From Nodosilinea sp. FACHB-131 (lineage in GTDB: Bacteria > Cyanobacteriota > Cyanobacteriia > Phormidesmidales > Phormidesmidaceae), in NCBI RefSeq assembly GCF_014695395.1, contig NZ_JACJOF010000021.1, positions 1 through 64,000 on the forward strand: DNA of 64,000 bases, read 5' to 3'. The translations under genes were made by a program, and so were the position numbers. The first letter of the stretch is position 1; each line of letters starts with the position of its first letter. This document shows, piece after piece, positions 45,843-56,608 of the stretch. The notes under the pieces are model-generated. The model saw nothing but the letters and a program-made list of their open reading frames with translations. It was not told where the DNA came from and ran no database searches.

Positions 45843-47030
45843 CTTCGACGTAGAGGGGATTTTGCTGCGATCGCACCGCTCCGCATACTTCTGCGCCACT
45901 TCGGTCACTTCCAGCAGCAGCCCTTTACTGAGGGTGATGGGCTCCAGGCCCAGTTCGAGGAAGCAGCGGTTTTCAACGAAGAGGTCGTTTTCGGCGGCTT
46001 CTTTACGGGGGTTGTCGAGGTAGGTGATTTCGGCTCCGGTGATGTCGCTGACCAGCTGGGCCAGGTTGCGAACCCGATGGGTTTCGGTCATCTGGTTAAA
46101 GATTTTCACCGGTTCCCCGGGGCTGGGCGGGTTTTCGAGCGCCAGCTGAATGCAGCGCACGGTATCTTGAATGTGGATAAAGGCGCGGGTTTGGCCGCCG
46201 GTACCGTGGACGGTGAGGGGGTAGCCGATCGCCGCCTGCATGAGAAAGCGATTCAGCACGGTGCCGTAGTCGCCGTCGTAGTCAAAGCGGTTGATCAACT
46301 GCTCGTCGAGGCGGGTTTCGCGGGTGTGGGTGCCCCAGACCACGCCCTGGTGCAGGTCGGTGACCCGCACGCCGTCGTTTTTGTTGTAGTAGAAAAAGAA
46401 CAGCTGATCCTGGGTTTTGGTCATGTGGTAGACACTGCCCGGATTGGCTGGGTAGAGAATCCGCTGGGCGATGCGCTCCCCGCTTTCGGTGGGAATTTCC
46501 ACATCCAGATAGCCCTCAGGAATTTTCATGCCCGCCGTGCCGTAGCCGTAGACCCCCATGGTGCCAAGGTGGGTGACGTGGATGTCGAGCCCCGATTCGA
46601 CGATGGCGCAGAGCAGGTTGTGAGTGGCGTTGAGGTTGTTGTCGACGGTGTAGCGCTTGTGGCGGGGCGATTTCATCGAGTAGGGGGCGGCCCGCTGCTC
46701 GGCGAAGTGTACGACGGCATCGGGGCGATACTGCTGAATCAGGCCGAGGAGCTGGTCGTAGTCCTGGGCGATATCGACTCGATGAAAGGGAATGTCGTGC
46801 CCGGTCAGGGCTTTCCAGGTGGCCAGCCGCACGCCGAGGGGAGCGATCGGGGTGAGGGAGTTGACTTCTAGCTCGTTGTCAATGTTGCGCCGGGAGAGGT
46901 TGTCAAGAATGACGACCTCGTGACCCAGGTTCGACAAATGCAGGGCTGTGGGCCAGCCACAAAATCCGTCGCCGCCCAAAACAAGGACCTTGAGCGGCTG
47001 GGTCAGAGTCTGACCGTTGGCAACCACCAT
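45828..47030 (-). CDS. sqdB: UDP-sulfoquinovose synthase
   Basis: A 400-residue NAD-dependent SDR enzyme. It has the N-terminal Rossmann motif VLGGDGFCGWPTALHLSN, then VHFAEQRAAPYSMKS, the catalytic Tyr/Lys (SVYHMTKTQDQ) and the segment HGTGGQTRAFIHIQDTVRC. These match cyanobacterial SqdB, which makes UDP-sulfoquinovose from UDP-glucose and sulfite for the sulfolipid SQDG. No sqdX (glycosyltransferase) lies next to it. The ATG follows directly after the stop (TAGATG) of the DUF442 gene, so the two, and the membrane protein before them, form an operon. Confidence 0.92.
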   Translation of the reverse strand: MVVANGQTLTQPLKVLVLGGDGFCGWPTALHLSNLGHEVVILDNLSRRNIDNELEVNSLTPIAPLGVRLATWKALTGHDIPFHRVDIAQDYDQLLGLIQQYRPDAVVHFAEQRAAPYSMKSPRHKRYTVDNNLNATHNLLCAIVESGLDIHVTHLGTMGVYGYGTAGMKIPEGYLDVEIPTESGERIAQRILYPANPGSVYHMTKTQDQLFFFYYNKNDGVRVTDLHQGVVWGTHTRETRLDEQLINRFDYDGDYGTVLNRFLMQAAIGYPLTVHGTGGQTRAFIHIQDTVRCIQLALENPPSPGEPVKIFNQMTETHRVRNLAQLVSDITGAEITYLDNPRKEAAENDLFVENRCFLELGLEPITLSKGLLLEVTEVAQKYAERCDRSKIPSTSKWVKG

Positions 47031-47492
47031 CTACCCGACCTCCTGCTGGTCAGGCACGGGGGCGCCATAGTAGTCGCGCAAAAACTGCTGAATCTGCGGC
47101 TGCTCTGGCCCCAGCCCGTGGGCCGCGGCCTGCTCCAAAAACGCGTCGCGAGAGAGCTGCTCCTGGGTGGCGATCGCAGCTAAGGCCACTGCTGTAGCCC
47201 GTCCCCCGCCTCGACAGTGAACTAATACGGGCTTCGGCAGAGCATCTAAAGCGGCCAGGGCCGCGGTTAGAGCTTCGCCGTCTGGGACAGTGGGGCTAAC
47301 GGGAGCTTGGGCATAGCCCAGGCCAGCGGCGGCGGCGTGATCGGCTTCATCGGCCAGGCTGTCGGGTTCGGCGGGCGATCGCACATTCAGCACTGCCTGA
47401 AAGCCTTGCTCAGCCAACGCTTGAATTTGCTCCGGGGAAAGCTGCCCAGCACTGCTGTAGTCCTGATTCACAGGGGGAATATTATCTGTCAT
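47031..47492 (-). CDS. DUF442/BLH-type phosphatase-like protein
   Basis: A 153-residue protein with a dual-specificity-phosphatase-like P-loop VLVHCRGGGRAT (Cys and Arg conserved), matching the DUF442 domain that is often fused to sulfur dioxygenase-like beta-lactamase domains in BLH proteins. Here it stands alone. Its place immediately before sqdB suggests a sulfur-metabolism role. Confidence 0.8.
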   Translation of the reverse strand: MTDNIPPVNQDYSSAGQLSPEQIQALAEQGFQAVLNVRSPAEPDSLADEADHAAAAGLGYAQAPVSPTVPDGEALTAALAALDALPKPVLVHCRGGGRATAVALAAIATQEQLSRDAFLEQAAAHGLGPEQPQIQQFLRDYYGAPVPDQQEVG

Positions 47493-47495
47493 GAC

Positions 47496-47972
47496 CTATC
47501 CTCTCAACTGTCGAGCGTCGGCATCGGTCAGCAACCGGTAAAAGGCCACCGCCACCACGCCCCAGACCACATTAAACAGCACCACAAAGGCCGGGGTCAG
47601 ACCGCCCAGCCCTAGCCCCAGCACCCCGTGGGGGGTCTGGATGGGGAAGACGATGAAGAGCTGGGCGATCGCAGGTAGCAGACCAATCAACAATCCCTGG
47701 GTAAGCCGACTACCGCGAGACCGAGCAAAAAACGGCAGCAACAGCCCCCATAGACCGCCCCACACAATGCGGTGATACAGCCAGGCCGGAGTCCATTCAG
47801 GGGCGATCGCCACCCCCAGCAGGGCGGTAATACCCAACAGACCAAACAGCCACACGGTCACGCTATTGGCCAAACCACCTAGGGCTCCCGCCGCAAAAGA
47901 CCAGGCGACCTCCTGCAGATGGGGTATCGAAATCGGCAAACTGCCCTCTGAAGATGACGAGAAGCGACTCAT
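47496..47972 (-). CDS. Membrane protein, unknown function
   Basis: 158 residues from ATG 47972 (GGAGG upstream). About five hydrophobic segments (GALGGLANSVTVWLFGLLGITALLGVAIA and on). First gene of the three-gene operon with the DUF442 gene and sqdB (3-nt gap to the next start). No family recognised. Confidence 0.65.
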   Translation of the reverse strand: MSRFSSSSEGSLPISIPHLQEVAWSFAAGALGGLANSVTVWLFGLLGITALLGVAIAPEWTPAWLYHRIVWGGLWGLLLPFFARSRGSRLTQGLLIGLLPAIAQLFIVFPIQTPHGVLGLGLGGLTPAFVVLFNVVWGVVAVAFYRLLTDADARQLRG

Positions 47973-48077
47973 AGAATGCCTCCAGGCAATGGGATGAAGA
48001 CCGGGCAAATGCTTGGTGCGCTTAATCAGAGCGTATCGAACCGCTCTCGACAGAGGCAAACGCATCCCGAATCGTAC

Positions 48078-48770
48078 ATGAAACCAAAAATGTTTGCAAT
48101 CGGATTGAAAACTATTCGATGGCATGCCATAGTTGTCAAACACAAACTAATCACCGGTAAACCTACCGGGTTTTCGGTGTATGCAGTGGCGGGGGCAATT
48201 ATTTTGGCGATTCAGGCTGGCTACATTGAGGCCAACGACTGGCTCAACCTGATCTTTCGGGTCGGGCTTTCCGTTGTCATCGGCGGGCTGATTGGCTTCG
48301 AGCGTCAGTGGACCGGCACTAACCGCTCTGCCGGGGTTCGCACCCACATGGTGATTAGCTTGGGAGCAACGCTGTTTATTCTGCTGCCCATTCAGCTCCC
48401 CCAAGACTACTCCTCCGTGAACGCCCTCAGCCGCACCATCCAGGGCATTGCTACCGGGGTGGGCTTCATTGGAGCGGGGCTAATTTTGCAGCAGTCCCAC
48501 CGGGGCAAAGTTAAGGGACTGACCTCGGCGGCGGCGATTTGGGCCACGGCAGCCCTCGGCACCGCGATTGGCCTGGGCTATTGGCAACTTGCCGTGGTGG
48601 GCACTGTAGCCATGCTGCTGGTGCTCAGCGGGGTCAAGCAGGCCAAACGGCCGATCGCCGTGCGCTTGGGGCGCTCGTCGTCCTCATCAAAAAAGCGTTC
48701 CGCCGATGCACCGTCACCTACGCCAACTGACCGGCGCGCTCACCCATCGTTTTTCTCCCAAGATGACTAA
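48078..48770 (+). CDS. MgtC/SapB-family membrane protein
   Basis: About 230 residues from ATG 48078; the first part is poorly conserved and the true start could be later. The MgtC motif is plain: RVGLSVVIGGLIGFERQW, then RSAGVRTHMVISLGATLF, TGVGFIGAGLIL and VKGLTSAAAIWATAALG. MgtC proteins bind and restrain ATP synthase or affect Mg2+ homeostasis in other bacteria. The C-terminal tail is Ser/Lys-rich. Divergent from the sqdB operon. Confidence 0.85.
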   Translation: MKPKMFAIGLKTIRWHAIVVKHKLITGKPTGFSVYAVAGAIILAIQAGYIEANDWLNLIFRVGLSVVIGGLIGFERQWTGTNRSAGVRTHMVISLGATLFILLPIQLPQDYSSVNALSRTIQGIATGVGFIGAGLILQQSHRGKVKGLTSAAAIWATAALGTAIGLGYWQLAVVGTVAMLLVLSGVKQAKRPIAVRLGRSSSSSKKRSADAPSPTPTDRRAHPSFFSQDD

Positions 48771-48819
48771 CCTTTAGTCCTCCAAACGTTCACCCGTTGT
48801 TTCTATTGGTTTACGCACC

Positions 48820-49110
48820 ATGACAACCACCCAGACTCAGCTCAGGCTCAGAATTTACGGTTCTCCCCAGCTCTCCGTTAAAACGCTGCTCGAAGATCTG
48901 GCCGAAAGCTGTCGGGTTGTGGTGCGAGCCATTGCGTTGAACGGGCAGCCGACTACGCTTTCGATCAGCAGTTCGGCCCAGTCCACGGCCCTAGAAGTTG
49001 AGCTATCTGGCCCGCTCAATGCGGTGCAGTGCTGGCTCAGTCAGCTGCAAAAATATCCCCTCGTCATTCAGGGCAAAGGCAACCCCGATGGCGACGGCTG
49101 GCATTACTAG
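48820..49110 (+). CDS. Small protein, possibly NIL-like domain
   Basis: 96 residues with an alternating beta-alpha pattern (LRLRIYGSPQL..LLEDLAESCRVVVRAIALN..ALEVELSGPLNAVQCWLSQL). This resembles the NIL domain, a ferredoxin-like ligand-sensing fold often attached to methionine transporters. Assignment is tentative. It lies just ahead of the cysteine/methionine gene group. Confidence 0.5.
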   Translation: MTTTQTQLRLRIYGSPQLSVKTLLEDLAESCRVVVRAIALNGQPTTLSISSSAQSTALEVELSGPLNAVQCWLSQLQKYPLVIQGKGNPDGDGWHY

Positions 49111-49301
49111 TCAGCACCGTCGGAGCATAGACCGTTTCAAGTTTTTCTTCGCCCCCAACCTGGGGCTCTCTGCGGAGTACAGCAAACCCAAATACCAAAG
49201 GGGGAACCCTAGAGCGATCGGCTCAACCCTTGGTCTCAAGCCTACTCCGCATCTTCGCTAGTCAAGTTTTCCGCTGTTCTCTTCTCTCTCCATTTTTTGC
49301 C

Positions 49302-49514
49302 ATGACTTCCTTCTCTCTTAACCAGGCTGAAATCCAGCCCTCCTCCCCCGCCACTTCCTTTGCCAACCACTCTCTACCTAAACCCCTAAAAAACCGCTGG
49401 AGCCGCGGTCGTGGCTATTTCATAATCGCCCTAATTGCGCCGCTGTTGCTGGGTAGTTTGCTGCTGGTTTATCTACACAACGCCACCAAAACGCGACTGA
49501 GTCTGTGGCAATAA
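49302..49514 (+). CDS. Small single-span membrane protein
   Basis: 70 residues from ATG 49302. A hydrophilic first half, then a C-terminal transmembrane helix (YFIIALIAPLLLGSLLLVYL). Function unknown. Confidence 0.5.
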   Translation: MTSFSLNQAEIQPSSPATSFANHSLPKPLKNRWSRGRGYFIIALIAPLLLGSLLLVYLHNATKTRLSLWQ

Positions 49515-49584
49515 CGGATCTTTGTTAGACAGTGGGGAGTAGGGGTAGAGAGTAGAAGATCCTTGGCCCTGAAGACTGCAAAGC

Positions 49585-49640
49585 CCTTCACCCATCCACC
49601 CCCTACCCCTCACCCATCCACCCCCTACCCTTCATCCCAT
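49585..49640 (-). repeat. C-rich interspersed repeat
   Basis: CACCCATCCACCCCCTACCC occurs nearly twice, ending at the cysK start codon, so it forms the 5' leader of cysK. Confidence 0.75.
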
Positions 49641-50628
49641 GCCCATCGCCAACAACATCACCGAACTCATCGGCCACACCCCCATGGTGCGCCTCAACCG
49701 CATTCCTCAGTCTGAGGGAGCCGTGGCTCACATTGTCTTCAAACTAGAGAGCTTCAACCCCGCCGCCTCCGTCAAAGACCGCATCGGGGCCAGCATGATT
49801 CAGGCGGCCGAAGATGCGGGACTGATCAACCCAGAGTCCACGATTCTGGTAGAACCTACCTCTGGTAACACCGGCATTGCCCTGGCCCTGGTTGCCGCCG
49901 CCAAGGGCTACCGGCTCATTTTGACTATGCCCGACACCATGAGCCTAGAGCGGCGGGCGATGCTGCAAGCCTACGGTGCCCAGCTAGAGTTGACCCCCGG
50001 CAGCCAGGGCATGGTCGGAGCCATTCGACGGGCCGCAGAAATTGTCGAATTTTTGCCCGATGCCCATATGCTTCAGCAGTTCCGCAACCCGGCCAACCCC
50101 AAGATTCATCGTGAAACCACCGCTGAGGAACTGTGGGCCGATACCGAGGGGGCGATCGATATTTTGATTGCCGGAGTCGGCACCGGCGGCACCATTACCG
50201 GCGTAGCCGAGGTGCTAAAGCAGCGCAAGCCGGGGTTCCAAGCGATTGCTGTGGAACCCGTCGAAAGCCACATACTCTCTGGCGGTACCCCTGGCCCCCA
50301 CAAAATCCAGGGCATTGGCGCAGGCTTTATCCCCGAAGTGCTGAACGTTGACCTAATTGACGAAGTGATTCAGATCGACAGCGAAACCGCCGTCAGCTAC
50401 GGCCGCCGCCTGGCCCGAGAAGAAGGCATCCTCTCCGGCATTTCTGCCGGCGCTGCCTTAGCCGCCGCCATTCAGGTTGGGCAGCGTCCCGAAAACGCTG
50501 GCAAACTCATCGTCGCCGTTCAGCCCAGCAACGGTGAACGCTATCTCAGCACCGTGCTGTTTAACAATCTGCCGCCCAATCAGGTCGCCGATCTGTCAGC
50601 TCTGCGAGGTGAATTGATCAGCGTCTGA
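49639..50628 (+). CDS. cysK: Cysteine synthase (O-acetylserine sulfhydrylase)
   Basis: A 329-residue PLP enzyme. The PLP lysine is in [11 protein letters not shown], the substrate loop in [12 protein letters not shown] and the phosphate-binding loop in [10 protein letters not shown]. It makes cysteine from O-acetylserine and sulfide in the cytosol. Length and motifs are normal. Its ATG directly follows the C-rich repeat with no Shine-Dalgarno, so translation may rely on a leaderless or unstructured leader. Confidence 0.93.
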   Translation: MPIANNITELIGHTPMVRLNRIPQSEGAVAHIVFKLESFNPAASVKDRIGASMIQAAEDAGLINPESTILVEPTSGNTGIALALVAAAKGYRLILTMPDTMSLERRAMLQAYGAQLELTPGSQGMVGAIRRAAEIVEFLPDAHMLQQFRNPANPKIHRETTAEELWADTEGAIDILIAGVGTGGTITGVAEVLKQRKPGFQAIAVEPVESHILSGGTPGPHKIQGIGAGFIPEVLNVDLIDEVIQIDSETAVSYGRRLAREEGILSGISAGAALAAAIQVGQRPENAGKLIVAVQPSNGERYLSTVLFNNLPPNQVADLSALRGELISV

Positions 50629-50640
50629 CGAGAGTGAGAA

Positions 50641-52119
<1,479 letters not shown>

Positions 52120-52120
<1 letters not shown>

Positions 52121-52227
52121 GGGGAGTGGGGAGTAGGGGAGTCATGGAGTAATGGAGTAGGAGGTACGGGAAGTCAAGCTGCGTCTACATCCCATCTACC
52201 CATCCACCCCTTACCCCTCACCCCCAT
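52120..52227. repeat. Interspersed repeat with both arms
   Basis: GGGGAGTGGGGAGTAGGGGA (from 52121) and CCATCTACCCATCCACCCCT (from 52193) flank about 50 nt between metY and metX. Confidence 0.7.
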
Positions 52228-53329
52228 GTCCTACCTTCACCTGGTCTCACCCCACACCCAGCTCTACCACCTACCCGATCCCCTAGAGCTAGAGCTGGGC
52301 GGCATCCTTCCCCAGGTGCAGGTGGCCTATCGCACTTGGGGAGAGCTGAGCGATCGCGCCGACAATGCCGTACTAGTCTGCCATGCCCTCACCGGCACCG
52401 CCGATGTCGATGACTGGTGGCAACCGCTGCTGGGGCCGGGGCGCACCCTCGACCCAACCCAAGACTTTGTGGTTTGCAGCAATATTTTGGGCAGTTGCTA
52501 CGGCACCACTGGCCCCACCAGCCTTGACCCAGCTACAGGGCAGCCCTATGGTGCCACCTTTCCCGCCATCACCGTGCGGGATATGGTGCATGTGCAGGCC
52601 AAGCTGCTGGAAGGGTTAGGGGTAAAGTCTTTACGCTTAGTCATAGGCGGTTCCCTCGGCGGCATGCAGTCCTTGGAGTGGGGCTTGCAGTATGGCGATC
52701 GCGTGGGCAGCCTTGCCGTCATTGCCGCTCCTGGCCGCCATTCTCCCTGGTGCATTGGCTTGAGCGAAGCCCAGCGTCAGGCTATCTACACCGACCCCCT
52801 CTGGCAGGATGGCCACTACTCTCCCGACAACCCGCCGGCCCAGGGCCTGGCTGTGGCGCGCATGATTGCCATGAGCACCTATCGCTCCTGGGCCAGCTTC
52901 CACCACCGCTTTGGCCGCAACCCACCGACCCAATCCTCCCCCTCTCACTCCCACACACCCTACGCTGTCACCCAATATCTCCATCACCAGGGCCACAGGC
53001 TCGTGGAGCGCTTCGACGCCAACACCTATGTTGCCCTCACCCACGCCATGGATCGCCACGATGTCGGGGCAGTGTATCCGGGGCAGGATGCCGATCGCCG
53101 CTACCGAACTGCCCTAGGCAGCATTCACCAGCCCACCTTAGTAGTGTCCATCGACTCCGACCTGCTCTACTGCCCTGCTGAGCAGCAAGAATTAGCTGAA
53201 CTGATGCCCCAAGCCCAGCTCAGCTGGCTCTATTCTCCCCACGGTCATGACGCTTTTTTGATTGATATGGAGACTCTAAATGAGCAAGTTGTGGCCTTTC
53301 GGCAGCGTTGGGCGCTGGTCAATCGCTAG
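52226..53329 (+). CDS. metX: Homoserine O-acetyltransferase
   Basis: A 367-residue alpha/beta-hydrolase acyltransferase. The nucleophile is in VIGGSLGGMQSLEW, the acid in SIDSDLLY and the His in HGHDAFLID. It acetylates homoserine using acetyl-CoA, feeding MetY just upstream. A low-complexity insertion (RNPPTQSSPSHSHTPYAVT, about residues 230-248) encoded by a C-rich tract interrupts a normally short loop, and could be another small insertion of repeat-type DNA. Confidence 0.92.
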   Translation: MSYLHLVSPHTQLYHLPDPLELELGGILPQVQVAYRTWGELSDRADNAVLVCHALTGTADVDDWWQPLLGPGRTLDPTQDFVVCSNILGSCYGTTGPTSLDPATGQPYGATFPAITVRDMVHVQAKLLEGLGVKSLRLVIGGSLGGMQSLEWGLQYGDRVGSLAVIAAPGRHSPWCIGLSEAQRQAIYTDPLWQDGHYSPDNPPAQGLAVARMIAMSTYRSWASFHHRFGRNPPTQSSPSHSHTPYAVTQYLHHQGHRLVERFDANTYVALTHAMDRHDVGAVYPGQDADRRYRTALGSIHQPTLVVSIDSDLLYCPAEQQELAELMPQAQLSWLYSPHGHDAFLIDMETLNEQVVAFRQRWALVNR

Positions 53330-53385
53330 CGGAAAGACAACCTCAACAGCCCCATTAGAATCCTGTACCGAATCATTTAGAACGA

Positions 53386-53967
53386 TCAACGCAGCGATTT
53401 CCCTTTGTTGAATGCTGCTAGGGCTGCGATCGCAACAACTATCCCGCCTACCCCGCTGACAATCCAAACAGGGGAACGGCGCACTTCAGGCGCAGCCTCC
53501 TGATCTGGGGCTGGTGTTGGGGTAATGCTACGGGCACCCCCGGCGACAACGGTGGTATAGCTGAGTTCAAAAGGGGTAAAGGTAGCATCGGCTCGGGGGC
53601 GACCGGTAAGCACCATGCGGTATTCGCCCAGGGCAGGAAACGTGATGTCGGCCCCAGGAATGTTCTGAAAGCGCTCGGGCGACATAGCTTGCAGGGTGGG
53701 CTGCACAACCGGAGCGGCATCGGGCTGGTTGGTGGCATAGACGGCCAGGGTGCAGTCACACTGCTCTAAAGAAATGACCCGTCCCCCCTGTTGAGTGAGG
53801 GCCACCCACACTCGCGCTGGTTCTCCGGCTTTGGGGCTGTGGTTGGGTTCCAGGTGCCAGGTGCCTGCGACATCACCCGACACTTCGGTCTTGTGGGCCT
53901 GGGCAGGCAGCACGGCCAGGCTGCCGATCAATAACCCGGCCATCAGGCTAAGACTTGGCGGGCGCAT
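53386..53967 (-). CDS. Exported protein with C-terminal membrane anchor
   Basis: 193 residues. Signal peptide (SLMAGLLIGSLAVLPAQAHKTE), a beta-rich domain containing a QCDCTL motif, then a transmembrane helix (VSGVGGIVVAIAALAAF) and a basic end. It overlaps by 20 nt the end of the TauE/SafE-fusion gene at 53948 and is co-transcribed with it. Function unknown; the layout is CopC- or FixH-like but not identifiable. Confidence 0.65.
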   Translation of the reverse strand: MRPPSLSLMAGLLIGSLAVLPAQAHKTEVSGDVAGTWHLEPNHSPKAGEPARVWVALTQQGGRVISLEQCDCTLAVYATNQPDAAPVVQPTLQAMSPERFQNIPGADITFPALGEYRMVLTGRPRADATFTPFELSYTTVVAGGARSITPTPAPDQEAAPEVRRSPVWIVSGVGGIVVAIAALAAFNKGKSLR

Positions 53968-55159
53968 AGTACTTCTCCAGAGACAACAGCGCCCAAATCC
54001 GCCGCCAGCGCAATAGCAGCGCCAATAACGCCAGCAACACCAGGGCCACGGCTGCTAACCAGTGGCGGGTAGAGCGCTCAAACCCGCCCAAATAGCTCGA
54101 ACCCAAAAGCAGCGTATGGGTCACCGCTAACACAAAAATGGGAAGGCTGAGCAAATGGAGCCGTCGCCAGCCGTGGCCCAAGCGAGTTTGCGCCCGATTG
54201 AAGCTGGTTAGGGCCAGGGGCACCATCAGTCCCAGAGCAACAATGCCCGTCCAGCCGCCCAGTTGCAGAGTCGGCAGGAGAAACGGCAAAGCGGCCGGAT
54301 TCCACCCCATGGTGACCATGTGGGCGACATGGGCTATAGAGAGCACAAAGGCTCCCACTCCCAGAGTGCGACGATAGATGAGTAAAGCTGGCCAGAGCCG
54401 GCTGAGGGGACGAGCGATCAGCGCCAGCAGCAGCAACACCAGCGCCCCGTGGCCGGTGAAGTCGATCATGTCGCTGCCCCGCAGCAAGGTCAGAATGCCA
54501 ATTAGGAGAGTAATCCAACCGCCCAGGCGAAACAGCTGCCCTCGGCGATCGCTGCTGACCCAGGCCGTCGATACGCCGACCCCAAGCATCATCGGCAGGG
54601 TGCCCATCCCAAAGGCCAGCATGGTGGCCCCGCCCCGCCAGAGGTTGGTGGTCTCTGCGGCCTTCAACTGCGCTGCGTACAAAAACCCGCAGGGCATCAG
54701 CCCCCAGGCTAACCCGAGCAGCAGCGGCGTCCACCGCTGGGGGTTGAGAGAAAGAGCCTGCATGGCACGACTCAGCCGACTGTGCCAGCTCGCCTGGGCC
54801 ATGGGGTTGAGCAGCGGCACTTGGGGCACCTGGCCAGGGCTAATTTGGGCTAGCCCAAACCAGATCAGCAGCAGCCCGGTCACCAGGGCCACCCCTCGCC
54901 GCAGGGGGCTGCCGATGCCGGCCATTTGCCCACTGGCCACGAGCACCGACCCCAGCGCCCCAATCATCAGGCCCACTAGGGCGTAGCTCACCAGCCGCCC
55001 CAGGTTGAGCAGCAGGTGAAACCCAATCTGCTGCCAGCGATCGCGCTCGGTATCTGGCTGAGACAGCGAAAAGGCGACGGTGATGGGGCCGCACATGCCC
55101 AGGCAGTGGCCAAAACTGCCTAAAAATCCTAAGCTGGCCATGAGCAACAGGTCGAGCAT
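53948..55159 (-). CDS. TauE/SafE-DsbD-like domain fused to a cytochrome-like membrane domain
   Basis: A 403-residue integral protein. Residues 1-230 carry the HCLGMCGPI and GLMPCGFLY motifs of the sulfite-exporter/DsbD-type (DsbD_2) family, typical of thiol or metal transfer. Residues about 260-400 have GVGAFVLSIAHVAHMV and HGWRRLHLLSLPIFVLAVTHTLL. Their histidines in adjacent helices resemble the heme-binding helices of YedZ/MsrQ or ferric-reductase-like proteins. The fusion suggests electron transfer across the membrane to the cysteine pair (inference). Confidence 0.8.
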   Translation of the reverse strand: MLDLLLMASLGFLGSFGHCLGMCGPITVAFSLSQPDTERDRWQQIGFHLLLNLGRLVSYALVGLMIGALGSVLVASGQMAGIGSPLRRGVALVTGLLLIWFGLAQISPGQVPQVPLLNPMAQASWHSRLSRAMQALSLNPQRWTPLLLGLAWGLMPCGFLYAAQLKAAETTNLWRGGATMLAFGMGTLPMMLGVGVSTAWVSSDRRGQLFRLGGWITLLIGILTLLRGSDMIDFTGHGALVLLLLALIARPLSRLWPALLIYRRTLGVGAFVLSIAHVAHMVTMGWNPAALPFLLPTLQLGGWTGIVALGLMVPLALTSFNRAQTRLGHGWRRLHLLSLPIFVLAVTHTLLLGSSYLGGFERSTRHWLAAVALVLLALLALLLRWRRIWALLSLEKYYAPAKS

Positions 55160-55472
55160 GCTGGCGTTGAGGCGCTGATGAACGGCTTTTCAGCGTAACA
55201 CCCTGCCTGACCAGTGTCTTTCGACCGCCTGTCTATTGACCTGAACCCTGGTCTGCTCCCGTTGTAGTGCTCCCTAGGGAAGAGCGGCTGATAATGTGAA
55301 CACCTTAGACAAGAGGCATCAAAAGGGCGTAATTACTTCGATAATTACTGCGGCGGTAAGGGCCTGTGAACGTTGCTCTAAGGAACTACCGATCGATTTG
55401 AAGGTCCCTACGGCCCCTTAGTTACGACAGCCAAATTTTGGCCATCCACTGCAATCCCGCAATCTACAGAAC
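55160..55472. other. Intergenic region
   Basis: 313 nt with no gene or clear motif. It separates the TauE/SafE fusion gene from the small gene at 55473. Confidence 0.5.
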
Positions 55473-55748
55473 TCACCCAACACCATCATCTATTAGCTCG
55501 ACTAGGCGCGAAAACCAGTAGGTGATTTCTGGATCGCAGCAGGTGGTGAGGCGGGCAATTTCTCGGGCCAGCTGAAAGGTTGCCTCTCCCTTGGGGTGGT
55601 GGGTCATACCCGCGTGGTCTAGCAGCGCTGCCTTGAGATCGCCGGGGTAAACGGGCAATTTTTGCCCATCGGCCAGGTGCATTTGGTTGAGAATAGGCTG
55701 CCAGTCGACAGCCTGTTTGGGGCGCTTAGGAGGGAGAGGAATTTTCAT
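55473..55748 (-). CDS. Small soluble protein, unknown function
   Basis: 91 residues from ATG 55748. The chain PKRPKQAVDWQPILNQMHL...GDLKAALLDHAGMTHHPKGE...FSRLVELIDDG is helical; HHPKGEATFQLAREIARLTTCC is a conserved-looking centre. No family recognised. The frame is open upstream only through the C-rich repeat. Confidence 0.6.
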   Translation of the reverse strand: MKIPLPPKRPKQAVDWQPILNQMHLADGQKLPVYPGDLKAALLDHAGMTHHPKGEATFQLAREIARLTTCCDPEITYWFSRLVELIDDGVG

Positions 55749-55794
55749 TGTAGGCCTGCTTTTTATAGGTTTATTTATGCTTAGTTTTCCCGCC

Positions 55795-55940
55795 CGGGGG
55801 AGGGAGAAAAACAGGCGGGAGAGGTAAACAGACGGGTGAGGGGTAGGGGGTTTAAGGGGGTAGGGGGAATGCAAAATTCAAAATTAGAAAGGCAAAATTT
55901 TGAACTTCCCACTCTCCACCCCCTACTCCCCACCTCCTGT
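55795..55940. repeat. Composite interspersed repeat (G arm, AT core, C arm)
   Basis: GGGTGAGGGGTAGGGGG (from 55835), AT core GCAAAATTCAAAATTAGAAA and CAAAATTTTGAA (55870-55902), then CCACTCTCCACCCCCTACTC (from 55910). The clearest complete copy in the window. Confidence 0.8.
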
Positions 55941-55943
55941 TAC

Positions 55944-56582
55944 TTAGTCGACCGGAGCTGTCGCCACCTGGGTTGCTACATCGGCCAGGGTGAATTCGGG
56001 CAGAGGTAGGGTGGTGTCGGCCGCTTTCAGCACCTTGTAGATCGGGGCATCAAACTCGATCGCACCAGTGATGGGGTTTTCGCTGATGGTGAGACGGGTG
56101 CCGTCGACGAGGGAGGCGATCGCCCCCTCACCGCCTAGGTCAATGCCGGTTACTGAAGCATCGCTGGGCAGAAACACGCCAGTACAGGCCCAGTCGTCGT
56201 CGGTGGTTTGGCCTGCGCCCAGGTAGGCAATTTCAGGGGTGGCGTTTTTGTGGTCGGGGTCATAGCCGTAGACGCCGACAGTGCTGGCCGTGGTGTTGCT
56301 GCAAATGCCCCAGTCTTCGCTGGTGTCCTGAATGTACTTTTGAAAGCGCAGATCAGAGAGTTTTTGGGTGAGCGAGTCCGCCGTATACCCTGCCGCTTCA
56401 AGGTCAGCCTCGGGGTTGGATTGAAGCTGTTGCAGATCGGTGAGCGCCTGGGTGATTTCAGCGTATTGAGAGCTTTTTTGGGCAATGGGGTCAGCAAAGG
56501 CTGGGCGGGCCACGCCGACAAGCACCAGCAAAATTCCGGCAAACAGTAGAAAGCTCAGAGCATTTTTGATTGTGCGAATCAT
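55944..56582 (-). CDS. Exported protein of the CadD operon
   Basis: 212 residues from ATG 56582 (AGGAG upstream). Signal peptide (FLLFAGILLVLVGVARPAFA) then a mature protein with two cysteines (WGICSNT, WACTGVF) that may form a disulfide. It is 27 nt downstream of the second CadD gene and so probably co-transcribed. No family recognised; a periplasmic helper of the transporters is a guess. Confidence 0.6.
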   Translation of the reverse strand: MIRTIKNALSFLLFAGILLVLVGVARPAFADPIAQKSSQYAEITQALTDLQQLQSNPEADLEAAGYTADSLTQKLSDLRFQKYIQDTSEDWGICSNTTASTVGVYGYDPDHKNATPEIAYLGAGQTTDDDWACTGVFLPSDASVTGIDLGGEGAIASLVDGTRLTISENPITGAIEFDAPIYKVLKAADTTLPLPEFTLADVATQVATAPVD

Positions 56583-56608
56583 AGGAAAGTCTCCTTTTAG
56601 AGTGAAAG

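Noticed and set aside
45789-46871. Long open frame on the plus strand opposite sqdB
   Set aside because: It mirrors sqdB; repetitive composition, no start signal and strong family identity of the minus-strand gene rule it out.
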